In this document: positions 37,001 to 49,800 of the stretch, one piece after another
How positions within the stretch are numbered: the stretch's first letter is position 1
Layout of the letters: each line of letters starts with the position of its first letter
Source of the DNA: Eopsaltria australis
Taxonomy: Eukaryota; Chordata; Aves; Passeriformes; Petroicidae
Assembly (NCBI GenBank): GCA_034509425.1
Contig: JAVTVJ010000001.1
Span: 13,473,501 to 13,537,500 of the forward strand
DNA length: 64,000 bases
Direction: 5' to 3'
Notes under the pieces: generated by a model
Seen by the model: the letters and a program-made list of their open reading frames with translations, nothing else
Database searches by the model: none
What the model was told of the DNA's origin: nothing
Made by a program: the position numbers and the translations under genes

Positions 37001-37868
37001 GATGCAAAATGCTTGGGACAACAGGAGCAGGACCACAGTTAGAGGGTCAAAGAGAATATGGCACCTCTGCAGTTAGGACATTGCATTCTCACTTCACTGC
37101 TGCTCAATTTATGACTATGGCCTAGGCATCCTAGGCTCTTGTGAGATTTTCCAGGAATTTGAACAGGAATTTATTGATGCTATCTTGGCAGAGCAGACCT
37201 TCATGCAGTATATGGTGATTCTAGTGGTAAATTATTCTTTATAGTAAGAGCAGTATAATTTTCCATCCTGAGTTTAACACAGCAAGTCATTCTGGTTATT
37301 ACAGAAAACCCCCAAAACATTCTCATTTATAATGGTTATTATATACTGCATGATATTCAACCTCCAGAAAAATAACGACTTGTAAAAAAAACCAGAAGTG
37401 CTTTGATGATCAAACATTATTTACTTTCACCATATTTACCCAGTATTTCTCTGCATCAAAGTAAGGAATACTTCTTACTGGATTTTATCAAAAATTAGTA
37501 TAGCATATATCTGATTTAGTAAATCACAGCTGCTTAAATGGTAACATCTAGTGAACTATATTTGAATTATTTCACTTGAAATGGAATGGTATTGCCAGAT
37601 TGCAAACTTGTAAATTGAATCACTCTAAATAAAAAAAAAAAAATCTGTATAAATTTTTGTAGGCAAAATATTCCACTTCCTGCCAGAGTCAGTTCCTTAA
37701 GTCATCTCCACTTAAGATGGAGAGAAATAGAATTCATCTACAAGCAATCCTTTTGGAACAACTACACAGGGACTACAAATTTCTCTTTATGAGAAATGTC
37801 AAGACCCAGTATATTCTAAGACTATGCTATTACAGCACTTCTATCAAATCATTGCAGAAAAGTTAAAA

Positions 37869-37870
<2 letters not shown>
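34071..37870. other. AT-rich DNA, no recognised gene
   Basis: A 13-base tandem duplication at 34524-34549 is the only repeat I could name. A slightly GC-richer interval near 36590-36840 carries open frames of 62 and 95 codons with no known domain and no clear exon boundaries. Confidence 0.5.
34524..34549 (+). repeat. 13-base tandem duplication
   Basis: AGATTTATGAGAG is followed directly by AAATTTATGAGAG, with one mismatch. It is a local slippage-type duplication. Confidence 0.65.

Positions 37871-37946
<76 letters not shown>
37871..37946 (+). repeat. (GAAA)19 microsatellite
   Basis: Nineteen uninterrupted GAAA units (76 bases), flanked by an A6 run on the left and AGGAAAAAC-like sequence on the right. 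A perfect, long, all-purine array is young and probably length-variable, and mirror-symmetric purine tracts can adopt triplex DNA. Confidence 0.97.
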
Positions 37947-37947
<1 letters not shown>

Positions 37948-39113
37948 GAAAAACAAGAGAGAAAATCACACTATCTTCCCAAGCATGAGATGGTGTGGAT
38001 AAATGAACAACAATGACACACATGAGATAAAACTGGATTTGACGAGTTGGCTTTTAAGGTTTAGTTCTTGTATCACAATTTTTTCCAAAAGCAATACTTG
38101 TATTGCTTGTACAGAGGAAAGGTTCTGACTCCAACATAGAATATGCTTTTTTTGGCTATTAATCCTTAGAGACTTTTTCATGCACAGTTCCTTTCATTCT
38201 GTAATGAAGTATAGCAAAAGAACAAAAATATTGTTTCAGCATTTGTATAAGTAAATACGATTAGTCACATAGAGGAGGAGGAGAAAAAAAAATCCTGAAA
38301 GATATTACTGGAGACAAGGAGTGTTTGATGGAAGTAACACCTGTAACATAAGTTTTACTGTGATTCCTGGATGTTTACCGATAGAGGCAAAATCTTGATC
38401 ATGATCTGGAAGGATCATGTCCTCATTTGTGTGATGAGCACAACTTGATTTAGTTTGCATTTTTAGTTTTACTTAATTTGCGGGTTTTATCACCATTTCA
38501 GATGCAGATGTTCAAGAATAAATGTTGATATTTAATTAACTACCTTGAAGTTGTAGATTTACAGATTAAATATGCATCATTTGAAGATTAGTACCAATTT
38601 ACCTGCTCTGGACCATAACCCAAGCAGGTGAACAGGGATGGTGTTTCTCATATATAAGAGGTGATTTGGACACAATTACATGCACCCATGGGATGCTTCA
38701 ATGTGGGAGTTTCTGCTCTTAAAGAGCTTACTGAGGTGGAAAGTTTCAGGCTAAATGTTTCAGCTAAACCCACAAGTGTTTTGGGAAGACTTAAAGTATC
38801 TGGAAGGAAGTTGTTGCACTGAAAATCTGGCCAAACACTTAGGAAGATAGTCCTTTCTGCTCACCATGTTCCCTTAATTGGTAATGAAATATGCCTGTTT
38901 CTCTTTCTTCTTTACTTGGGAAAAATAAACCAAACAGTGACAGCAATGAGTAAATGAAACACTTCACCAAGACAAAATTCCTTTAAAATTGTACTGGCCT
39001 GATGCAATGTTAAAATCAAGGTGCAAGAATCTAATTGAGGTCCCAGAAATAACCTTAGAGTAAGGGCATGTGTTACCAGCAGCACAGGAGTAAGAGAAAG
39101 TACTATAGAGCAG

Positions 39114-39207
39114 GGGGTTTTTTGGTTTTTCTTTTTTTTTCTTTTTTTTTGTTGTTGTGTTGGTGTTTTGTTGTTGTTATTGTTGTTTTTTTTGTTTTGT
39201 TTGTTTT
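39114..39207 (+). repeat. T/GTT-rich low-complexity tract
   Basis: Nearly 95 bases of T runs mixed with GTT and GTTGTT words. It reads as a Lys/Thr/Asn-rich peptide on the minus strand, an artefact of composition. Confidence 0.75.
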
Positions 39208-39527
39208 ATTGGGAAAAGACAGTTCCCTCTGATATTTTACTCTGCTTGAAAATTCCTGCAATGTGAATGAATGGGTACAGCCATGTTCAAGGAGTTTAGC
39301 TGAATTCTTTAACTCATTCAATGGGAAATAAATAAAAACCACCTTTCTACTTTAGTACCAGGCTACCACACACATCTTTGAGACATGTACATGTCTCTTG
39401 CAGGTACAAGGCAGAAGGTAAAGAGACCTACAAGATGTATAGCTCATACTTTTGGCACACAGTATTCCACAGAACTGAACTGAAAGACATTTTTTCTAAA
39501 TTTGCAGAGATTAATTGCCATCTTTGA

Positions 39528-39547
39528 TTTTTTTTTTTTTTTTTTTT
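39528..39547 (+). repeat. T20 homopolymer
   Basis: Twenty T residues ending in ACTACGC. I recognise no retroelement with this as its reversed tail. Confidence 0.85.
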
Positions 39548-40166
39548 ACTACGCAATCAGCATACTGATTTCACTCATTTTTATAAATAGCATTTATCTT
39601 CTTATTGCCATTCAAATATAATTTACTCCAGGCAGAGAGATTACAGACCTTGATTTTATCTGAAACATCTTTGAGTCATAGTGAGTAAAATGACTCACTT
39701 CCATCATCACTGTTCAGTAAAATTATTCTGGGATATCAAAATTATCTGTTCTGTCTAGTCCACCCTGTCCCATTTATTTTCCTTAAGCTTGACTTCTGAT
39801 GAGCAATTATTTAAGGCAATGCTTCCAGTTTTCCCTCATTGTTTTTCAGACCAATCTCTCATTATTATATCTCCCAACTTTCAGACCAGAAGACCTGCCA
39901 TTTTTGCAGCCACTCTCAAAGGCACAATTTGCTTCACATATACTTTGCATTCTGATTCAGACTCCAGTCAGCAATATCAATGTAAGATCCCACTGGGAAA
40001 GAAAGAGCTGATTGATCCTCAGGAAATCTCACTCTGAGAGACAAGGAAAAAGCTTGTCTGGCTGACTTAAAAGAATGCAAAATCTCGGAAGTTATCTATG
40101 TGGTGCATGTGGCACAGAACCAAATTTAGGCTTAGTTCTGGACTCTGCAGTAGAAGAAAGACATGA

Positions 40167-40628
40167 GTGATGCAAAGGGCTATGGAGGTGGGTAAGAGAT
40201 GGAAGTATCTCACATATGAGGAGAGCCTGAGAGAGATAAATCTGCTCAGCCTGGAGCAGAGAATGCGTGGGGTGTTCAATATCAGAGTATCAATACAATC
40301 AATATCAGAGTGGGAGGCTATGGAAGATAAACAGACTCTTCTCAGTGATGCCCACTGACAGGGCAAGAGTCACTGGGCACAAACTGAAATACAGGAAGTT
40401 TTATTTAAAGATAAGAAATTAAAAAATCACTTTCTATCGTAAGGATGGTTGAACATGAGAACAATTTGTTCTCTGGGCAGGCTGTGGAGTCTCTGTCTCT
40501 GGAGATATTCAAAACAAGAGTGGACATGGCCCTGAGCAATCTTCTCTAGATAACCTTGCTTTGAGCAGAGGGGTGGGACTAGATGGCCTTTGGAGGTACC
40601 TTTCAGGCTCAACTATTGTGTGATTCTA
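40167..40628 (+). mobile_element. CR1 LINE 3' end, about 460 bases, with internal duplication
   Basis: Sense CR1 blocks in order: GAGGAGAGCCTGAGAGAG, CTGCTCAGCCTGGAGCAGAG, CACTGGGCACAAACTGAAAT, CTCTGGGCAGGCTGTGGAGT, ATTCAAAACAAGAGTGGACA, GGGTGGGACTAGATGGCC. It ends with a worn CAACTATTGTGTGATTCT tail. Within it, TCAATATCAGAGT occurs twice about 23 bases apart (near 40276 and 40299), a local tandem duplication not expected from the family. The open frames in this interval are repeat-derived. Confidence 0.92.
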
Positions 40629-43511
40629 GCAGGAGCAATCATTACTTGTACCTGATAAACTGTCCCTTGGATGTATCCTGTACAGCATGCTAGGGGAATA
40701 CTAAACAGATCTCTGTGCCCTGAGTCAACGTTGCTTTTGCTTTAATAACAAAATGGAGTTCAGGCAATTGCATGCCTAAGTGTGGAACCTTCAACTTTGA
40801 GGTAAATATCAGCACTAAAACACATGATGGAATTTTGTATGAAGCAGATCAGTTTAGTGCAATTTTCACCAGTTTCAACAAAACCAGCAATTAATTTTCC
40901 AACTGGAAGAAAAAGATTGTGCTGGTTTCTTATACATCAAGCTACAGATAATGTTTTCTCTTCTAGGAAGAAGAATAATGGAAGAGGTATCACATGTATA
41001 GGAAGAACAGAAGAAACTTTCCATGCAAGCATGCAGATACTATGCTGAAAACTGACTGAAAAGTGGTCTTTCTACAACCTCTATAATTTTACTATTTTTT
41101 TCTCATCCCACTCCAAAAATGTCACTGACTCCAAGTCTTATATTTTAGTAACAATGGCAGAAGGAAAAAAAAAAGGTGCAGCTTACTAAAATTCTGCCTT
41201 CCCCTGTAAGGGGACTGACATTACCTTGTTTGAAACTCTGACTAGCAGAACCGTGTACAACTGAGCAGAAACTGGGGCAACAGCAGATATTTGCACAGCT
41301 GAAAAACTGTACCACTAGGGCAGATCTTAGAGAGCAGTTCCATTTTCTCTCACAAGGTTTTAGACCTATGATTGACAGAGTAGAAAAACGTCCTTTTCCC
41401 CTTCCTCACCCAAAAGCAGAGGCCCAGAAATGTCAGATGCACATTCTCCAAGGTAGGTAATGATGTTGACAAGGCAAAGGAGCCCTGGAGAAATAGAAGC
41501 AGTTGATTTTCACCTCCAAAAAGTGGTTTCACTGTAATTGAGGTAAAGCCACCCGCTATCCCATTTCCTAGAGATGGAGAAAATGAAAAGCTGATCATGC
41601 AGGGGCAAAAGATAATGCAGAAGCGTTAAGCAAAGGATCTGAGTTTCAAAGTTAACATCCTCACTAGTCCCAAAGCCACTATGGCCTCTTACATCTTCAG
41701 ACTGTTCCTTGTGTTTCTGTACCTGTTATCTTCAAAGCAGCTGTTTTCTTTCCAAAGAGGAAGCTATTAATCAGTAAATAACGGTATTTCTTTTGCTTTC
41801 CTAAAATCAACCCTAAAATTACTTCCAATATCAATGCTATTACCCTATGATAAATGCAAATTTATGTATCAGTCCTACCTTCATAATGAATAAGTTGCAT
41901 TACATATAGGAGGCAGAACATGACTAAATAGTAATCCTAGACCATCTGATTTATTACAAATTCATACCCTTCATTAACATAGAATATTTTGTACCCACAG
42001 TCTTCTCCTAGGCAACCTACCTGTTTTTCTGATGCAGAAGGTGGGAGAATGGTGTCCCTGTTTCATGTTTCAATGTACTGTTTTATCATCTTGCTGTGGC
42101 ATAAATGTGGCACATAAAGAAAGATCCAGTTTGTCAAAGTGCAGCTGGGGCAACATATACTTCTTGCATTTTGCCACAAAATATCCAAAGAAATCATAAT
42201 GATGATGCAGAGAATGTGGAGCTTGGTTTACATCAAAGGAATTCATGAAAGTTAATGCATATCAAAAATAAAAAGGCATCTGAGTCACTGCACAAAAGCT
42301 ATTTTTGAACTTATATAATCAAATATACTTACGTATGATATAGAGAGACTGTGCCAGCTATGGAATGCATATCCCTCTACTGTAATTAATCTTTGCAAGC
42401 ACTTTCAGTCATTTTAGATCTACATTTACTTCTGCCTCACACAGTTGTGGCGTTATCTCAGTTTTTACCATCTGTCACAGAAATCAGAAAAAAATTACTG
42501 AAACCAAAGATCATAAAAACAATTTTTAAAGCATTCTGATTTTCATAATTTGCAGTTTCTGTAGGCCTGCACATAACAAAAAGCACCATGTTACTGAATG
42601 AGAATGGAACAGTATCAGCAAAGACTACAGCTTTCACAAGGCCTTTGCTTAATATACTTACTTAGGTCTTGCATTTTTTACATTGTGGTTCACATCTCAC
42701 ATTTCACGTTCCTCTCTGCTTTTAAATAAAAGATCCAATGGAAATAGCAGGGGAGGAAGAAATCTTTGGGCAGATCAGCAGTTGCCAGGGTGTCTTTTCA
42801 TGCTCTGGCAGTTGTTAGGAGTCTTACCCAAGAGCTAGGCCATTAATGAGAAGTCTAATGACTTCCATTCCTTTTCTTAAAGCATTCAGCGTGTCACCAG
42901 TATTTATGAGGAAGCCTGCTGTAGCTACAGGGACATTATGTGCTTCACTGTATTTCAAGCTGAGAGATGTTGAAAATGGAGCATAAGTTTATCTATTTTG
43001 GGGGGGTTTTTTGGGTTTTTTTTTTTTAAGTCTCCCTTTCCTTCTGTCCTTTGTAAATAAATGTGCCACATTCCTCACAGCCTGAAGCTAAAGAAATATC
43101 TTCAGGCTTGTTGCCAGATCTATTTTCCTCCAAATATCTACCAAATCACCAGAAGCTCTTATTAACTGAGTGAACTGAACCTTCAGACAACAACTGTTCC
43201 CGTCCCTCCTGGGGATTTTCTATCTGCATATAGTAAATAATTCAAAGTTTGAAGTTTTGTACACTTATTCATTTAGTTTGCTTTGTTTTTTCAAAGCTAT
43301 CAATGGACTTAGCAAACAAAATGGTTGTTTCTGAACAATTCTACAAATCAAGGAAAAAAATCCATCTAAGTAGATCTGTCTTCAGTTTTTTTCTTACAAC
43401 ATAGTCTCTTTTCAAATTTCCCAAAGGGAAATTTGTTTTCCTTACCATTCTTAGACTATGGCAACTTGTTAAGACCCCAGTTTTGCAAACACATGCGGCC
43501 TTACTGAAAAT
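40629..43511. other. AT-rich DNA, no recognised gene
   Basis: A G7-T6-G3-T12 run at 43000-43027 is the only low-complexity feature. The 82-codon minus frame at 41350-41598 is domain-free. No exon or RNA gene is recognised. Confidence 0.5.
43000..43027 (+). repeat. G/T homopolymer junction
   Basis: Seven G, six T, three G and twelve T in a row. No wider element is visible. Confidence 0.7.
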
Positions 43512-43800
43512 CTCAGAATCACAGAACGGGTCAGGTTGGAAGGGAGCACAGTGGGTCATCTGGTCCAACCTCCCTGCTCGAGCAGGGTCATCCTAGAGCA
43601 CAGGCACAGTATTGTGTTCAGTGGGTTTTTGAGTATCTCCAGGAGGGAGTCTCCACAACTTCTATGGACAGCCTCTTCCAGTGCTCAGTCACATGCACAG
43701 TAAAGAAGTTCTTCCTCATATCAAGGTGGAACTTCCTGTTCATCAGTTTATTCTCATTGCCTCTTGCCCTGCTGCTTGGCACCACCAAGAAGAACCTGGT
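43512..43800 (-). mobile_element. CR1 LINE 3' end, variant subfamily
   Basis: The plus strand starts with the reversed CR1 tail (CAGAATCACAGAACGGGTCA), then GGTTGGAAGGGAGCACAGTG and CATCTGGTCCAACCTCCCTG. Then come CTCGAGCAGGGTCATCC, GAGTATCTCCAGGAGGGAG, CAGTGCTCAGTCACATGCAC, AAGAAGTTCTTCCTCATAT and CATTGCCTCTTGCCCTG. The AGCAGGGTCA block sets it apart from the copies at 30215 and 60743, so it is from another CR1 subfamily. Confidence 0.93.
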
Positions 43801-46800
43801 TCTTTGTATGTAAGCATAACCTTATATATTTGCAAGGCTTTAACCTTGATTCTTTAGTATATGTTTATCCTCTGGCGTCTCTGTTATCTACCAAATCTTT
43901 TATTTAATGCAATTGAACCTGTCAGGACATTAATTTAAACTCTCTTGTTATTTGCCAGGTTACCCATCTACCTAAAGGATTAGATATATGAAAAAGAGAA
44001 TCGTGGAAGTGCAGCAACAGTCAATAACATCAAAATGCTTTGAAGTATAGAAATACCATTGGAATAGTAATTCAGCTCTTAAAAAGCTTAAATTGTTCCG
44101 ACATATTCATTTTGCTATCATTTCTCATGGATGCAGGAAGGAAATTCCCTCTTCCCCAGTCTTCCAAATAGCTTTGAGTCCACTATTGATACCCTTGGTC
44201 TCAAATCCACCACCAGTTGCCTTAAAGATTAAATAAGTTTCCTCAGCAAGTTCCATGATCTCTTCTTGTAGTGGTTATGCAAGCATGATAAAGACACAAA
44301 TTCTCTTCCCATTTTTGAAACTGCGGAAACTTTTTGCCTTCTGTGCAGAGAAAGCTCCTTTCAAAGCAGATTTTTTTTACTTCAGGGGTGGAAAAAGTGT
44401 TCTCCCCTCTCATGCTATCTCCATTTCATTGGTGTTTTCCTCTTGTGCTCTCTTTTGGCCTCACAGTCTAAGGGAATTGCACGTTAGTGTTCAGAGATAG
44501 GTTTCTGACTTTATAAATAATTATGACTATGTATTAGCTGATGATTATAGGGAGATTAAATATTCACATCACTTATTCTCACCCTTCTTGCCACTGTAGA
44601 GCCCCAGTCAGATGATCTAGTGTGAGCACACAGTGGCATTTTGAGAAGGAATTAAGAAAAATGGCAGTATCTTTACTGGACACTCTAGAATTTTATCAGA
44701 TGTGCAAAAGTACTTCAAAGCAGAAGTTTTGCTTCTAGTAAAAGCTACCTGAAGAACTACTGAAGAACACTTTTTTCAGTGTATCTTTATGCCATTTCAT
44801 TGTGATTAAGGATCATTGGGTGGTAAATGAGTCATAGACCAGCACAGAATGATGTGTTAACATCCTCAGTTCTGTATTTTTTTCTCTTGCTTTGACTGGA
44901 ATTGTCCTGCTATTCTGTATCCACTGGTGCATTTGTGGCATGTACCTTCAGTTATAATGCAGCTGTATGCTCTTTGGATCATAACAAAAAATGGAGTTGG
45001 ATTTTATATCTTTATTACGTCAATGATCTCCAACATTTTCGAGCAGTTTTAAAGCTATCTTTTCTTAAATGACTCATAAAATTCCCCATGCAGTGTGTAC
45101 TCCCCGTAACCAGGCTAACAAGACTTAGCTACTGCTCAGGAGTCTTCTAGAGCAATATTTGTCATAGCTCCTGCTTGGTGTGCTCAGGCAGTAACAGCAC
45201 ACAAAAGCAGATTGTATCATTAATCTCAGATTTGATAGAAATAACACAAGGTTAGAAGAACCGATTAAAATAAAAAGAAATATTATCACAGCCAAAGATA
45301 AGTGGCAACCTAAACTTCTCTGAAAGCTAATGTACTAGCAGCAATAATTCAACCCACTAATGTCCACTGCCTGAACATGCTATCATCAATCAGGAAACTC
45401 TCCCAGGACTTCAAGATAAAACCAAATAGAAGGAATGTTTGTGTGGAGCTGTTGTGCTAAGTGAGGAACAATCTCAAATGCCTGTGAGGCCAGGAGTGAT
45501 ACATAACAAATAGAGGCAGATTTATAGAGGATTTAGGGCTAATCTCTGTCGGACTCGGGCCCCCTCAGACATTATATCTTGGGAAAATAATGGATGCCAT
45601 TAAAAATGGCTATTTATTGCACTGTGCTATTTTTGACATACAGGATTTGCAGTATTCCCTTGAGAGACCTCTTAAATATCATGGAAAATACATCAGTAGT
45701 CAATGGGAATTATAATGCCTAATGTGGGAGGTGTATGTAAAGTTCAGTTTAAAGCACAGGTCAGAGAAATCAGACAAGGGAAAACCATAATTGCATACCA
45801 TCAATGAATCCAAATTGCTCTCTAATTATGATGCAGACTATTATGGATCCAAGTGTTACTGCATGAAAGAGACTTATTGCTCACAAAAAGCTTTTCAATC
45901 CCCTGTGTCCCAAGGAAGGGACATCACAATTCAAAAGGCTATTTTTCTAGTCAAAAGTGCTGTGAATCTGTGCCTTGTAGCTGGAAGTTGTGAAAAATTA
46001 CAGTAATCAGGAAAAAACCCAACAACCTTCATTATAGCTAATATTTGATTTTAAGCCATGTGGGCCATAAAGTGGAATTTTTCTCCGGTGTGATTTTTAT
46101 CACAGGAACCTCTTTTGTTTTGTATGATTAGTTTTAATGCTTAACCTTAAGGAATGTCTGGTTGTTATCAATATGGATGTGTATATATTTGCACAACTCT
46201 AACCAGTAGATCAGACAGTAGTTTTCCCAAACCAGCAAAATGAAGCCCGTAAGGAAAGCCCAAGGGAGTGAGGTGGGGGAGCAGGCTGCCTTGTGATACT
46301 CTGACCTCCAGAACTTTCCAGAGGAAGACTTTGATCTTCTGTTTTTGGCATAAGCAAGTACACACATTTTAGCAAGTATATATACTCAGTAACTGGTACA
46401 AATACAAGTAAGTACTTGAATGGAGGCATGCATGTAAATAAACAACAGTCATATCTATTGCCCATAGGTGAGTCCTCATAAATCAAACTCACTAGCAAAA
46501 AACACTCAAAAGCTCCACTAAGTTTTCCATTAGCAAACAGGCACTCAGGTCCCATATGAGGATTTTTTTTCAAACTTGTAGAAAGGCAGCGAGTGAGGAG
46601 AAGTGTCCTGCCTCAGAGCTAGTTCATCAGTAAGCGGCAAATGTGTTGGAAAGCCATTCCAGTCCATCGGTAGGTAGCAAACGTTTTTAAAACCACTGCT
46701 GCCCAAAATTATCTTTCAGCAAATAGAGCCATCAAGAACCCCATTTTATTAGAAAAAAGCGGTGGAAAAGCATTAGAGATGAGATTACATTTCTGCTGGA

Positions 46801-49800
46801 GCTGAGAAGTAGGTGAGTGAACAAAGTGGTCCAGGTGACAGTTTACCACCTTTTCGTAACAGCTATGCTTGTCATATCTGAGACCATCGCAGCACGAGAC
46901 TCAGGCACATTTCCCATGCCCTAGTGGCCAGCCTCAGCATTTCCCACATTGTCTGTCTTACCCTTGGGCTTCATGGTGAAACACTGCAGGTGTTCTGATA
47001 TGTGAATCCTCATAGGTGGATAAAACCCTTCTAGCTGCTAAGTAATCTCCTTGTAATGTACAAACATTGACCCCAACTGGCCACTTTCATCCATGGTTTT
47101 GCCAACAGTCACAGAGTCTTGTGCATGGCCTCTGTATTAGGCAAAGCATTTGTGGGGTACAGCTGGTCATTCCTGTACAAGAGCTGTTTTTGACACTGCA
47201 ACAGTCATAAAATTATATTCTCTGTTTACAAATACAAACCACCTTTTACATAAAACAAAATAGAGATCCACAGGAGAATTATCTGCATCTTAGAATGTGA
47301 GCAGTATCTCCATTTAATTCACTGAAACAATCATTTTCCAGAAAAAATATTACACTGATTAACAGATTTCTATTCTGAGCTCATAAAAAGGGTTTAGAAA
47401 GGACTTCTTATAACATGCTTAGTACATTTTCCGTAATCTGACAGTATGATCATTATAGTGATTTAGAGAAATGAAGCAAAGACTAATCTTTGCATAATTA
47501 AACTAATCAGGGCAGGTTTCACTGGGAGAGAAGTTTGTTGATGAAGCACTTTACCTGGTTTGTGAGAAAAGGAAATTCTTAATTTTCCCCACACCCCCAC
47601 TTATTCAATATTTTTCCTCTAATTTGATTTCACAGTATTTACATAACAGTTGTAATGGGATTTTTTCCTAACTACCCTATAAAAGTGCTTTGCATCCTCT
47701 CCCACCACAAGAAATACTTTTCAACCATTGAAAGAGATTTAAACAATAATCAAGTAATGTAAAAATCTGTTTGTCTGATGAACATCCTTAAAGTTACTTG
47801 CAGAGCTACATATAAAACTATAGCTATTGAGCTCCTAACTCCTCAATTTTCCCAGTGCCCCTTGAATAGAAGTTCACCACTTGCAAAAAAAAATCTTACT
47901 GGTCACAAATCCCAACATATTACACATGTTCTGAGATGTATGTATAATCTCATATCACCTTCTGTTTCCTTTGATGTATGATGCTGAAGCTAAAGTCACC
48001 TGACTGTTCTCATTTTCTGTGATGAAGGGCAACTCTGTTAAAGTCTCTCAAAGGAAATAACATGAGGGCAACAAACTCCACCTCCAGTACAAGTTGAACC
48101 TCAGCTTGTGTTGAGGATGACTGGCAGGTTCAGGGCTCTGCAGCCCTGGGCAGCGCTGGTCTCCCACAGCAGGGCTTGGCATCTCTCTCCTCTGATCTGG
48201 GGCACTGTGTGCCGTGTTTGAAGGGCAGGACATTGGAAAAAGCCACAAATCACCAGTCCTGTCAGCTGTTGGGGTCTTTTACAAGAAAATAAAGTAAGAA
48301 AGTGCATTTAATTCTCAGCTTCAGCTTGGATGTGCCTTCCCTTAGTCCTGGCTAGAAGTGGGGCACAGGCTCTCCATGAATAAACAACTCTGATTGCCTT
48401 GGCTAGGATTACCATCCACCCGCAAGTTCTTCCTAAAGAGAACAACACAAAGATATCAAATTTTACCTTTAGTGGTAAAAGGAAAAACAGAAGAAATGCT
48501 AATTTCTCATCAAAACTAGCAAGTGCAAACTGAGCAGATACAGAAAATCTATATCCACAGATGTTCTCCCTTATGACTGAATTCTAGCAGAGATCACCTC
48601 TCTTAAGGAAGTTACAAATAATGACAAAAGTTATCTTTAAAAGAAACAATGTCAACTCATAGGACATAACATAGGTTCACGTGTTATTGAATCAGGCAAT
48701 TATTTCACCAGGAATCCAGAACACCCTGCTCTTCTGTCAGCCTCTCATAGTAATTACTCCTCCTGATAATTGTTCCTTAAAGATTAATCCAAGATAACTT
48801 AATATCACTGATGCCATCCTTTCCATTATTTTATAACTCCTAGAATTTTTTATCTAAAGAATAGATCAATATGAGTTGAAAAATGTTTGTATAAATATAT
48901 GTGATTGAAATGCAGCAAATCACTGGTTTTACCATGCTACCTGCTCATTAAGAAAATTAAGTATAATATGCACTAATATGTATATCCTTAGGTAATGGTA
49001 TGGAGAGAAATTAAATAAATTAAAATTATTAACTCCTTTCTATTAAAGCTTATTCATTTTGATGATACTTTAGATTTATAATGTCGCACACCTTCCAAAA
49101 CTCAAAAGGCTTGTTTAATATAGACTAACATTTAATATTAGTTATTACTGATTTAAGTTAATATTTATTTACTTCTTAAGCTTCATTATGTCCTCACTCT
49201 AAAGATATCTTCTGAGTATGTTAGTATTCTTCTTTAGAAAAGGAAGATTCTTTTCTAGAACTTGACCCATACGGTTTGAGATTTGAAGAAAATATAACAG
49301 TATTTTCAATTTTCAGGATGTATTCCTAGCAGTCAGCTTAACACCAAAGTAAGACAGGAGAGCTGTCCACTTAATGATGCAAATACAATTAGAGAGAAGA
49401 TCAATATCAAACCCAGGGTGCTACTGAAATTGCATTCTCATTTTCCTCTTACAGTTTTGTATTTTGCTCTATGATTTCAAGACAGCTCATTGCTCAGTAT
49501 ATACGTATTGCTGAACATTTACAGAAAAAGAAAATTGTCAGGTGTTTCCAGCATTATGGAGATTTCTATCTTACAGGTTTCATCCAGCTGTGCTTTCTCT
49601 TGGACTAGTCATGACAATAAAGACCACAGGAAAAAATAAGCACCATTATTCATCGCAGATAGTGATTTTTTTTGTGAACGTGTACTTTTTGATAGTAATT
49701 TGTCACCATTATTATGTGTATTTTTCTGCAGCAATAGTGTCTGCAGCTATGACCTGAACATCACAACCAATGCCTGATTAACCTCAGTTACACAGATGAG

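Larger units (their letters stand above)
37947..40166. other. AT-rich DNA with T-rich tracts, no recognised gene
   Basis: A T-rich tract (39114-39207) and a T20 run (39528-39547) are present. No gene or transposon end is recognised. Confidence 0.5.

Noticed and set aside
37871..37946. Possible CRISPR-like array from the regular repeats
   Set aside because: It is a plain tetranucleotide microsatellite with no spacers, in a vertebrate genome.
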